Assembly: GCA_023664605.1 (NCBI GenBank)
Contig: JAMPFF010000001.1
Location: 512,782 to 576,781, forward strand
Direction of reading: 5' to 3'
Source: Clostridium sp.
Lineage (GTDB): Bacteria > Bacillota > Clostridia > Lachnospirales > Lachnospiraceae
DNA: 64,000 nucleotides
In this document: piece after piece, positions 46,875 through 55,429 of the stretch
How positions within the stretch are numbered: position 1 is the stretch's first letter
How the letters are laid out: each line of letters begins with the position of its first letter
Position numbers and translations under genes: made by a program
The notes under the pieces: model-generated
Told to the model about the DNA's origin: nothing
The model's database searches: none
Seen by the model: the letters and a program-made list of their open reading frames with translations, nothing else

Positions 46875-48278
46875 ATGGCACAGCTTTGGGGCGGACGTTT
46901 TACGGAGGAAACAGACAAGCTGGTATACAATTTTAACGCTTCTATTACTTTTGATAAGAAGCTGTTTGCGCAGGATATCGAGGGAAGCATCGCGCATGTT
47001 GTTATGCTGGCGAAACAGGGGATTTTGACAAAGGAAGAAAAAGACGAAATCGTAAAAGGGCTGACCGGCATCCGGGAGGATGTGGCAAACGGCACATTGC
47101 AGATTACGGAAGAATACGAGGATATCCACAGCTTTGTGGAGGCGAACCTGACAAAGCGTATCGGCGAGGCGGGGAAAAAGCTGCACACCGGAAGGAGCCG
47201 TAACGACCAGGTTGCGCTGGATATGAGGCTGTATATCAGAACCGAGGTTCTTGCCATCGACGATTTATTAAAGAAATTATTATCTACATTGCTGCATTTG
47301 ATGGAGGAAAACACAGAGACCTATATGCCGGGCTTTACGCATCTGCAAAAGGCGCAGCCGGTGACGCTTGCGCACCATATCGGCGCTTATTTTGAAATGT
47401 TTAAAAGAGACAGGCAGCGGCTAGAGGACATATATAAAAGGATGAATTATTGTCCGCTTGGCGCCGGTGCGCTGGCGGGTACGACCTATCCGTTGGACAG
47501 ATATTACAGCGCCAATCTGCTTGGTTTTGAGGGGCCAACCTTAAACAGCATGGATTCCGTTGCCGACAGGGATTATGTGATAGAATTTCTGTCCGCGCTT
47601 TCCATTATCATGATGCACTTAAGCAGATTTTGCGAGGAAATCATTATCTGGAATTCCAATGAGTACAGGTTTGTGGAGATTGACGATTCCTATGCGACGG
47701 GCAGCAGTATTATGCCGCAGAAGAAAAATCCCGATATTGCGGAGTTAATCCGGGGAAAGACAGGCAGGGTATATGGCGCGTTAATGTCGCTTTTAACCAT
47801 GATGAAAGGTATACCGCTTGCTTATAATAAGGATATGCAGGAAGATAAGGAGCTGACTTTCGACGCCATCGATACGGTAAAAGGGTGTCTTGCCTTATTT
47901 GACGGCATGATAAAGACGATAACTTTTAACCGCGCTGTCATGGAAAAAAGCGCGGTGATGGGATTTACCAACGCGACGGACGCGGCGGATTATCTTGTCG
48001 GAAAAGGCGTTCCTTTCAGGGATGCGCATGGTATTATCGGCAGATTGGTTCTATACTGTATTGAGAAAAACTGCAGTATAGACGATTTGACAATAGAGGA
48101 GTTAAAAACCATCAGTCCGGTTTTTGAGGCGGACGTCTATGAGAAAATCAGCTTACAGGTATGTGTGGAAAAAAGGCTGACGGTAGGCGCGCCGGGAAAG
48201 GATGCGATGGCGAAAGTAATTCAGATGGAAAAAGAATACCTTGCCGGTGATAAGGCAAGTGAAAAAGAGGAGAAATGA
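46875..48278 (+). CDS. argH: Argininosuccinate lyase
   Basis: Last step of arginine biosynthesis: cleaves argininosuccinate to arginine and fumarate. The 467-residue protein has the fumarase/aspartase superfamily signature [12 protein letters not shown] (about residues 275-286), [13 protein letters not shown] (about 105-117) and the catalytic region [15 protein letters not shown] (about 156-170). Length is normal. ATG follows GAGGATGGGAAC. The asd gene follows on the same strand after about 43 bp. No other arg genes are in the window. Confidence 0.97.
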   Translation: MAQLWGGRFTEETDKLVYNFNASITFDKKLFAQDIEGSIAHVVMLAKQGILTKEEKDEIVKGLTGIREDVANGTLQITEEYEDIHSFVEANLTKRIGEAGKKLHTGRSRNDQVALDMRLYIRTEVLAIDDLLKKLLSTLLHLMEENTETYMPGFTHLQKAQPVTLAHHIGAYFEMFKRDRQRLEDIYKRMNYCPLGAGALAGTTYPLDRYYSANLLGFEGPTLNSMDSVADRDYVIEFLSALSIIMMHLSRFCEEIIIWNSNEYRFVEIDDSYATGSSIMPQKKNPDIAELIRGKTGRVYGALMSLLTMMKGIPLAYNKDMQEDKELTFDAIDTVKGCLALFDGMIKTITFNRAVMEKSAVMGFTNATDAADYLVGKGVPFRDAHGIIGRLVLYCIEKNCSIDDLTIEELKTISPVFEADVYEKISLQVCVEKRLTVGAPGKDAMAKVIQMEKEYLAGDKASEKEEK

Positions 48279-48321
48279 AAGGTTGTGCCTGATGGCGCAA
48301 ACTCGCAGACTGAGGAAAGGT

Positions 48322-49419
48322 ATGGTTATAAAAATGGGCGAAAGATTAAAAGTAGGAATTTTAGGCGGAACGGGAATGGTAGGGCAGAGATTTATTGCAT
48401 TACTTGAAAATCATCCCTGGTTTGAAGTGACAACGATTGCGGCAAGCCCGCGTTCTGCAGGCAAGACTTATGAGGAGGCAGTAGGCGATAGATGGAAAAT
48501 GACAACGCCGATGCCGGAAGCAGTCAAAAAACTGGTCGTGTTAAATGTCAATGAGGTGGAAAAAGTGGCAGCCGAAGTGGATTTTGTTTTTTCGGCGGTC
48601 GATATGACAAAAGATGAGATTAAGAAAATAGAGGAGGCGTACGCTAAAACGGAGACGCCCGTTGTTTCCAATAACAGCGCGCACAGATGGACGCCGGATG
48701 TGCCGATGGTAATACCGGAAATCAATCCGGAGCATTTTGAGGTGATTGCCGCGCAGAGAGAAAGACTTGGCACGAAAAAAGGCTTTATTGCGGTAAAACC
48801 CAACTGCTCCATCCAGAGCTATGCTCCCGTTTTAACGGCATGGAAGGAATTTGAGCCATATGAGGTGGTGGCGACTACATATCAGGCAATTTCCGGCGCG
48901 GGAAAGACCTTTAAGGACTGGCCGGAGATGGTGGAAAACGTCATTCCCTATATCGGCGGCGAAGAGGAAAAGAGCGAAAAAGAACCGCTTAGAATCTGGG
49001 GAAAAGTACAAAATGGGGAGATTGTTCCCGCCACGGAGCCGGTTATTACCTGCCAGTGTATCCGTGTGCCGGTGTTAAACGGACATACGGCGGCTGTTTT
49101 TGTTAAATTTAAGAAGAAAGTGACAAAAGAAGAATTAATCGAAAAGCTGGCGGAGTTTAAAGGACTGCCGCAGGAACTTAATCTGCCCAGCGCGCCTAAG
49201 CAGTTTATGCGGTATATGGAGGACGATAACCGTCCGCAGGTGAAGCTGGACGTCGATTTTGAAAACGGTATGGGTATCAGCATAGGACGTATCCGACCGG
49301 ACAGCGTATATGACTGGAAGTTTGTCGGTCTTTCTCATAATACGGTACGCGGCGCGGCAGGCGGAGCCATTCTGTGCGCGGAAACTTTGAAGGCAAAGGG
49401 ATACATTACAAAGAAATAA
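48322..49419 (+). CDS. asd: Aspartate-semialdehyde dehydrogenase
   Basis: Reduces aspartyl phosphate to aspartate semialdehyde for lysine, methionine, threonine and diaminopimelate synthesis. The N-terminal Rossmann motif is GILGGTGMVGQRF, the catalytic Cys is in KPNCSIQSYAP (about residue 161), and the late motif is NTVRGAAGGAILCAETL. The type is that of the archaeal/Gram-positive long form. I chose ATG 48322 (MVIKMGERLK) because AGGA sits 5 nt upstream; ATG 48334 is possible. The open frame reaching to 48241 overlaps argH and is unlikely to be used. Confidence 0.95.
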   Translation: MVIKMGERLKVGILGGTGMVGQRFIALLENHPWFEVTTIAASPRSAGKTYEEAVGDRWKMTTPMPEAVKKLVVLNVNEVEKVAAEVDFVFSAVDMTKDEIKKIEEAYAKTETPVVSNNSAHRWTPDVPMVIPEINPEHFEVIAAQRERLGTKKGFIAVKPNCSIQSYAPVLTAWKEFEPYEVVATTYQAISGAGKTFKDWPEMVENVIPYIGGEEEKSEKEPLRIWGKVQNGEIVPATEPVITCQCIRVPVLNGHTAAVFVKFKKKVTKEELIEKLAEFKGLPQELNLPSAPKQFMRYMEDDNRPQVKLDVDFENGMGISIGRIRPDSVYDWKFVGLSHNTVRGAAGGAILCAETLKAKGYITKK

Positions 49420-49471
49420 AAAAGGATTTGCCGTTAGAAGAAATGCGGCAGTATGGGCGGGGAGATTTACA

Positions 49472-51211
49472 ATGAGTATAGATATAGCTGAGGAACTTAA
49501 GGCACAGATAAAATTATTAAGCGAGAGAAACAAACAACTGATGCAGGATGCAAAGATGCTGCGGTTGATATGCGATACTTCCAGCAGCGCGTTTCTGTAT
49601 TATAATTATAAAGAAGATAAAATACAGACTATCGCCAACTGGAACTACTTCTTTGATTTTGAAATGACGGATATAGGGCAGTTTTCGAGATTCTATGACT
49701 GGGTGGAGGAAAAATATACCGTGCCGCTGCGGGAAGTGCTTTTTTTGGAAAAAAGAGGCATGAAAACGATGGCGATTGACGTCAAAGTCAAAGAAAGCAG
49801 AATGTGGGTCGAAGTGGAGACGAACATCATCTATGATGAAGAGGGACATCCTACGGATAAGATTATCCGTTTTAAAGACGTCACCAAGTTTAATTCACAG
49901 AACGACCAACTGACATATATGTCATATTATGACCTTTTGACAGGGCTATACAACAGAAATTATTTCGTGCGTCTCCTTGGCGATTATGTGCACAGGGCAA
50001 AAGATGAGAATAAATCGGTGTCCGTAATGTTTATTGATTTGGATGATTTCAGGAAATTAAACGACGGTTTCGGTATTATCATCGGAGACGAGATAGTCCA
50101 GCTGTTCGGACAGTTTTTGTCGGATTTTGCAGAGGAAAACGTTATGGTTTCCCATTTTGGCAGCGATTTATACTGCATCGGCATCTATGACCCGTGCGGT
50201 GACAGAAACGTAGGCAGAATCTATGGGAAGATATCGGACGGATTAAAAAAGCCTTTTAAATTAAGTAACGGTCAGGAAATTTCTTTGACGGTCAGCATCG
50301 GCGTTGCGGAATATCCCGAAGCGGCGTCTAATGCGTTAGAGTTAATCAACTGCGCGGAAATTGTTATGTTTAAGGCGAAGTCAACGGGAAAGGGTAAAAT
50401 CCAGAACTTTGACGGCTCGATTTTAGAGGACTTTTTGCAGAATGTAACGATTGAAAACAAATTAAAAGAGGCGATTTTTGAACAGAACTTTATGATGTAT
50501 TTCCAGCCGCAGTACCACACGTCGGACAGAACGCTTCGGGGCGTGGAGGCGCTTATCCGCTGGAAAGACAACAGCGGCAAGACGATTCATCCGGATGTTT
50601 TCATACCGATTGCGGAAAAGAACGGAACCATCGTTCCGATTGGCACATGGGTGATGGAAGAGAGCGTCCGTATCTATGCCGGATGGAAAAAGAAATACCA
50701 CTACCCGCTGTTAATATCCTTAAACGTTTCCGCCATTCAGTACAAACAGCCGGATTTTATCGACAGAGTCATGGAAATTCTGAAAAAATATGATGTGGCG
50801 CCGGAAGAGATAGAATTGGAGATTACCGAGACGATTCTAATCGATGATTTTCAGGCGATTATAGAAAAATTAGTTATTTTACGAAATTACGGCATTAAGA
50901 TATCGTTAGATGATTTTGGTACGGGATATTCGTCGCTTTCCTACTTAAAAGGACTGCCGATTGACACGTTAAAGATTGATAAATCCTTTATTGATACCGT
51001 GGTAACGGATGAAAATACCAGAATCATTACGGAATCCATTATCTACATGGTGAAAAAATTAGGCTTTGAAACGATTGCGGAGGGTGTGGAAACGCAGGAA
51101 CAGTATGACTATCTTATGGGAATCGACTGCGACAATATACAGGGCTATTATTTAGGAAAGCCAATGCCGCCGGAGGAAATTGAGGCATTAATTGAGAAAG
51201 CGCTCGCATGA
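49472..51211 (+). CDS. Degenerate-GGDEF/EAL protein, probable cyclic-di-GMP phosphodiesterase
   Basis: A 579-residue signalling protein. Residues about 10-140 are PAS-like and start with a coiled coil (AEELKAQIKLLSERNKQLMQ). In the GGDEF domain (about 150-310) the catalytic loop reads FGSDLY instead of GGDEF, so cyclase activity is not expected. The EAL domain (about 325-575) keeps RGVEALIRW, NVSAIQY, ELEITETILID, DDFGTGYSSLSYL, LKIDKSFI and EGVET, the full metal and catalytic set. It probably degrades cyclic-di-GMP, with PAS/GGDEF as sensors. ATG follows GGGGAGATTTACA. No membrane segment. Confidence 0.92.
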   Translation: MSIDIAEELKAQIKLLSERNKQLMQDAKMLRLICDTSSSAFLYYNYKEDKIQTIANWNYFFDFEMTDIGQFSRFYDWVEEKYTVPLREVLFLEKRGMKTMAIDVKVKESRMWVEVETNIIYDEEGHPTDKIIRFKDVTKFNSQNDQLTYMSYYDLLTGLYNRNYFVRLLGDYVHRAKDENKSVSVMFIDLDDFRKLNDGFGIIIGDEIVQLFGQFLSDFAEENVMVSHFGSDLYCIGIYDPCGDRNVGRIYGKISDGLKKPFKLSNGQEISLTVSIGVAEYPEAASNALELINCAEIVMFKAKSTGKGKIQNFDGSILEDFLQNVTIENKLKEAIFEQNFMMYFQPQYHTSDRTLRGVEALIRWKDNSGKTIHPDVFIPIAEKNGTIVPIGTWVMEESVRIYAGWKKKYHYPLLISLNVSAIQYKQPDFIDRVMEILKKYDVAPEEIELEITETILIDDFQAIIEKLVILRNYGIKISLDDFGTGYSSLSYLKGLPIDTLKIDKSFIDTVVTDENTRIITESIIYMVKKLGFETIAEGVETQEQYDYLMGIDCDNIQGYYLGKPMPPEEIEALIEKALA

Positions 51212-51254
51212 GGAACTTTGAAAAAGTTCCTGTCTGCATTGTGGGAGGGAATCT

Positions 51255-52631
51255 ATGTTACCAGGCAGAATGTCAGAATTACAATATTTGAATCAGTATT
51301 ATGACAGGGAAGGCAGCCAGATTCTTGTCATATACGGACAAAAGCATATCGGTAAAACTGCGCTTGTAAAAGAGTTTGCAAAGGACAGACCGAGTTATTA
51401 TTATCTGGCAAGGTCCTGCTCGGAGCGCGAGCAGATGTATCAGTGGGGAATGCAGTTAAAAGCGGACGGGGCGGCAGACCCGGATATCGCAGGCGATTTT
51501 CCGAATTTTTATGATATTTTAACGTCTATCTGCAAGAACGGCAGCGGCAAGAAAGTCATCATTATCGACGAATTTCAGAATATTGTCAAAGCCAGCACGG
51601 CTTTTATGCGGGAGATGGTTTCTTTTATCCATGAGCAGGAGGAAAGAGATGGCGTGACCGTTTTGTTATGCAGTTCGTCTATCGGATGGATTGAAAACAG
51701 TATGATTACCAAAATCGGAGAAGCGTCTTATGAACTGTCCGGGCTGCTAAAGCTGCGGGAATTATCTTTCGGTGATATTGTGCATCGTTTTCCCAATTTC
51801 AGAATTGAGGAATGCGTAGAGGCGTATGCCATTTTAGGGGGAATTCCGGGATTGTGGAACCAGTTTGACGATAAACTGACAATCCAGCAGAATATATGCA
51901 GGCATATTTTAAATCCTGACAGCCTTTTATTTGAAGAGGGAGAGCGCATGGTTGCGGAACAACTGCGGGAAACGAGCGTCTATCATACGATTCTTGCCAC
52001 GATTGCGGCAGGAAACCATAAATTAAACGATATCTATCTTCATACGGAATTTTCACGCGCTAAAATCAGCGTTTATTTAAAGAACTTAATGGAACTAGAA
52101 TTGGTGGAAAAGGTATTTTCTTATGATACGGCGGGCAAGGAAAATGCCCAGAAAGGAATATACCGGATTATCCATCCTTTTGTGGACTTCTATTTTACCT
52201 ATATCTATCCGTATATGAGCGCGTTGCAGACAATGTCCGTAGGGGAATATTACAATACCTATATTTATCCTACGTTCAGAAGATATGTTTCCACCTGCTT
52301 TAAAAAGGTGTGCCGTCAGTATCTGGAAAAATTAAACGAGCGCGGCAAACTGCCGATTCGCTATGAAAACAGCGGGGAGTGGGTCGGCAAGGAGGGAACG
52401 ATAGACGTCATAGCCCAGGACGCGGAGGGCAGGACGTTAGTTGCCTTATGCAACTGGGAAAAACCGATGATGACCTATGAAGATTACGAGTGGGTATTGT
52501 CGTGCGCGGACAAAGCGAAAATCAGAGCAGATTATATTTATTTATATACCGCTTCCCGGTTTGATGAAAAACTGGATTTGGAAGCGAAAATAAAAAAGAA
52601 CCTGAAATTGGTGCAGGTATCGGATATTTAG
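51255..52631 (+). CDS. Archaeal-type AAA ATPase with C-terminal DUF234-like domain
   Basis: A 458-residue member of the archaeal ATPase/DUF234 family (STAND-related). Walker A is YGQKHIGKTALVKEFA (about residues 28-43), Walker B is VIIIDEFQNI (about 101-110), and sensor 1 is VLLCSSS. A winged-helix region follows (SRAKISVYLKNLMELELVE). The C-terminal domain includes GKEGTIDVIAQDAEGRTLVA and LCNWEKP, a PD-(D/E)XK-like pattern (D..., then an altered E-x-K). Function is unknown; such proteins are frequent in Clostridia. ATG follows GTGGGAGGGAATCT. It ends 8 bp before topB. Confidence 0.85.
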   Translation: MLPGRMSELQYLNQYYDREGSQILVIYGQKHIGKTALVKEFAKDRPSYYYLARSCSEREQMYQWGMQLKADGAADPDIAGDFPNFYDILTSICKNGSGKKVIIIDEFQNIVKASTAFMREMVSFIHEQEERDGVTVLLCSSSIGWIENSMITKIGEASYELSGLLKLRELSFGDIVHRFPNFRIEECVEAYAILGGIPGLWNQFDDKLTIQQNICRHILNPDSLLFEEGERMVAEQLRETSVYHTILATIAAGNHKLNDIYLHTEFSRAKISVYLKNLMELELVEKVFSYDTAGKENAQKGIYRIIHPFVDFYFTYIYPYMSALQTMSVGEYYNTYIYPTFRRYVSTCFKKVCRQYLEKLNERGKLPIRYENSGEWVGKEGTIDVIAQDAEGRTLVALCNWEKPMMTYEDYEWVLSCADKAKIRADYIYLYTASRFDEKLDLEAKIKKNLKLVQVSDI

Positions 52632-52638
52632 AGGTATT

Positions 52639-54681
52639 ATGGGAAAGAGTTTGTTTATTGCAGAAAAGCCCAGCGTCGCGAAAGAATTTGCCAAGGCTTT
52701 AAATTACCGTATGAGTCAAAAAGACGGATACATGGAGTCTGACGAGGCGTTAGTGACATGGTGCGTAGGACATCTTGTCACAATGAGCTATCCGGAAGCA
52801 TATGATGAAAAGTATAAAAGATGGTCTTTGGATACGATTCCTTTTATACCGGAAGAATTTAAGTATGAAGTGATAGACAATGTAAAAAAGCAGTTTCAGA
52901 TTGTAAGCGGACTGCTTCGGCGCGAGGATGTGGAGACGATATACGTCTGCACCGATTCAGGGCGTGAGGGTGAATATATATACAGGCTGGTGGAACAGCA
53001 GGCGCATGTAACCGGCAAGGTTCGTAAGAGAGTATGGATTGATTCCCAGACGGAAGAGGAGATATTGCGCGGCATCAAAGAGGCGAAAGATTTATCGGCT
53101 TATGATAATTTAAGCGATGCGGCATACCTTAGGGCAAAAGAAGATTATTTGATGGGCATTAATTTCTCCCGTGCGCTGACTTTAAAATACAGCAATCCCG
53201 TCAAAAACTATTTAAAGGCGGACAGGGCTGTTATCTCCGTGGGCAGGGTGATGACCTGCGTGCTGGGGATGGTCGTAAACAGAGAGCGGGAAATCCGCGA
53301 TTTTGTGAAAATTCCCTTTTACCGCGTGATGGCGGAACTTACTATCGAGGGGAAAAAGTGCGGCTGCGAGTGGAAAGCCATAGAGGGTTCCCAATATTTC
53401 GCCTCCCCGCTTCTTTATAAAGATAACGGCTTTTTACAAAAGGAATCAGCAGAGCAGTTCATTCAATTTTTGGAACAAGAACCGGTAATGCAGCCCGTGC
53501 TGCACAGCATGGAAAAAAAGAAAGAGACAAAGAATCCGCCGCTTTTGTATAATCTTGCCGAACTGCAGAACGACTGCTCCAGATTATTTAAAATCAGCCC
53601 GGATGAAACGCTTCGTATTGCGCAGGAATTATATGAAAAAAAACTGACGACCTATCCGAGGACGGACGCAAGAGTGTTATCCACCGCGGTAGCAAAAGAA
53701 ATCGCCAAAAACATAAACGGACTGAAAAATTATGATACTGTCCGGGAATTTGCACAGGAGATTCTTACAAACGGCAGTTATAAAAATATTGCTAAGACCA
53801 GATATGTCAATGACAAGCAGATTACCGACCATTACGCGATTATTCCGACCGGACAGGGATTTCAGACCTTGCAGAGCCTGGCGCCGACGGCGCTAAAGGT
53901 ATATGAGTGCATAGTCAGAAGATTTTTAAGCATTTTTTATCCGGCGGCGGTCTATCAGAAAATATCGTTAAAAGTACAGATAAAAGGCGAATATTTCTTT
54001 TCAAACTTCAAGGTGCTTGCCGAGAGCGGCTATTTACATGCAGCGCAGTTTTCTTTTGCAAAAAAGAAGACGGAAAAAAACGCGGAGGATGAATCAAAGG
54101 AAAACGGCGCGGAGAGCGAAGCGCAGGAAGAGGACTGCGACACCGCTTTCATGGAGGCTTTAAAAAATCTCAAAAAAGGAACGCCGCTTACATTAGAGGA
54201 ATATACCATAAAAGAAGGGGAAACTTCCCCGCCGAAACGCTATAATTCCGGCACCATGATTTTGACGATGGAGAACGCCGGACAGTTTATCGAAGACGAG
54301 GAACTGCGGGCGCAGATAAAAGGAAGCGGTATCGGCACTTCAGCCACGAGAGCCGAGATTTTAAAAAAACTGGTGAATATTAAATATCTGGAATTAAATA
54401 AAAAGACACAGATTATTACGCCGACCTTATTGGGAGAGATGATTTATGAGGTGGTATCTTCGTCGATTAAGCCTCTTTTGGACCCAAGGCTTACGGCAAG
54501 CTGGGAAAAAGGATTAACGCTTGTGGCGGACGGCTCTATTTCCGCGGATGAATATATGGTAAAATTAGATGACTTTGTCACAAGAAGGACCAATATTGTG
54601 AAACAGATGAACAATCAATCGGCGCTTAACGCAAGGTTTCGCTATGCTTCACAGTTTTATAAAAATAAAGATGGAAAATAA
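52639..54681 (+). CDS. topB: DNA topoisomerase III (type IA)
   Basis: Relaxes and decatenates DNA through a transient tyrosine link. The TOPRIM domain begins SLFIAEKPSVAKEFAKAL, with the acidic pair in CTDSGREGEYIYRLV (about residues 110-124). The active-site Tyr lies in KKLTTYPRTDARVLS (about residue 340). The C-terminal segment has GSGIGTSATRAEIL. The 680-residue length suits the chromosomal/ICE-like TopB subgroup that lacks long zinc fingers. A charged insertion (KKTEKNAEDESKENGAESEA) lies at about residues 475-500. ATG follows AGAGGTATT. Confidence 0.95.
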   Translation: MGKSLFIAEKPSVAKEFAKALNYRMSQKDGYMESDEALVTWCVGHLVTMSYPEAYDEKYKRWSLDTIPFIPEEFKYEVIDNVKKQFQIVSGLLRREDVETIYVCTDSGREGEYIYRLVEQQAHVTGKVRKRVWIDSQTEEEILRGIKEAKDLSAYDNLSDAAYLRAKEDYLMGINFSRALTLKYSNPVKNYLKADRAVISVGRVMTCVLGMVVNREREIRDFVKIPFYRVMAELTIEGKKCGCEWKAIEGSQYFASPLLYKDNGFLQKESAEQFIQFLEQEPVMQPVLHSMEKKKETKNPPLLYNLAELQNDCSRLFKISPDETLRIAQELYEKKLTTYPRTDARVLSTAVAKEIAKNINGLKNYDTVREFAQEILTNGSYKNIAKTRYVNDKQITDHYAIIPTGQGFQTLQSLAPTALKVYECIVRRFLSIFYPAAVYQKISLKVQIKGEYFFSNFKVLAESGYLHAAQFSFAKKKTEKNAEDESKENGAESEAQEEDCDTAFMEALKNLKKGTPLTLEEYTIKEGETSPPKRYNSGTMILTMENAGQFIEDEELRAQIKGSGIGTSATRAEILKKLVNIKYLELNKKTQIITPTLLGEMIYEVVSSSIKPLLDPRLTASWEKGLTLVADGSISADEYMVKLDDFVTRRTNIVKQMNNQSALNARFRYASQFYKNKDGK

Positions 54682-54705
54682 TGAGAAAGGAAAAACAGAA
54701 AAAAG

Positions 54706-55386
54706 ATGCCAGCAGGACTAAAAGATGTTATAATAAAAGAGTTATATACATTAGATGAGACGATTGCGAAAGATATTTTCGACGGCGCGGCGTATCCATG
54801 GGAGGTTTTACCGAAGATTGGCGAGTTTATTGTAAAACTCGGAAATGCGCTTCCGGAAGATAAGTACGAAAAACGCGGGGAGAATATCTGGATTGCCAAA
54901 TCCGCCAAGGTATATCCGTCGGCCTGCATCAACGGCCCGGCCATTATTGATGAGGACGCGGAAATCAGACACTGCGCTTTTATCAGGGGAAATGCCATTG
55001 TTGGGAAAGGCGCGGTAGTGGGAAACTCCACGGAACTGAAAAATGTTATTCTGTTCAATAAGGTGCAGGTTCCGCATTATAATTATGTCGGCGACAGCAT
55101 ATTGGGTTACAGGGCGCATATGGGGGCAGGTTCCATCACATCCAATGTAAAAAGCGATAAGACGCTGGTTGTCGTAAAGGCCGGAGCGGAACGCTTCGAG
55201 ACCGGATTAAAAAAATTCGGCGCCATGTTGGGCGATAATGTCGAAGTCGGCTGCAACAGCGTTTTGAATCCGGGAACGATTATCGGAAAAGAAACAAATA
55301 TTTATCCTGTTTCTATGGTAAGGGGATTTATCCCACCGCACAGCATCTATAAAAAACAGGGTGAAATCGTAACCAAAGAAGGGTGA
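54706..55386 (+). CDS. Left-handed beta-helix acyl/nucleotidyltransferase-like protein
   Basis: A 226-residue protein with hexapeptide repeats of the UDP-GlcNAc pyrophosphorylase C-terminal type (IWIAKSAKVYPSACINGPAI, then DEDAEIRHCAFIRGNAIVGK, then GAVVGNSTELKNVILF). It lacks the nucleotidyl-binding Rossmann domain of full GlmU. It is usually annotated as a UDP-N-acetylglucosamine pyrophosphorylase-related protein; the substrate is not known. ATG 54706 follows AAAGGAAAAACAGAAAAAAG, a weak site. It follows topB by 25 bp. Confidence 0.85.
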   Translation: MPAGLKDVIIKELYTLDETIAKDIFDGAAYPWEVLPKIGEFIVKLGNALPEDKYEKRGENIWIAKSAKVYPSACINGPAIIDEDAEIRHCAFIRGNAIVGKGAVVGNSTELKNVILFNKVQVPHYNYVGDSILGYRAHMGAGSITSNVKSDKTLVVVKAGAERFETGLKKFGAMLGDNVEVGCNSVLNPGTIIGKETNIYPVSMVRGFIPPHSIYKKQGEIVTKEG

Positions 55387-55429
55387 AATTTTTACTGAAT
55401 AAGCAAAAAACAGTATTGGAGACAAGAAT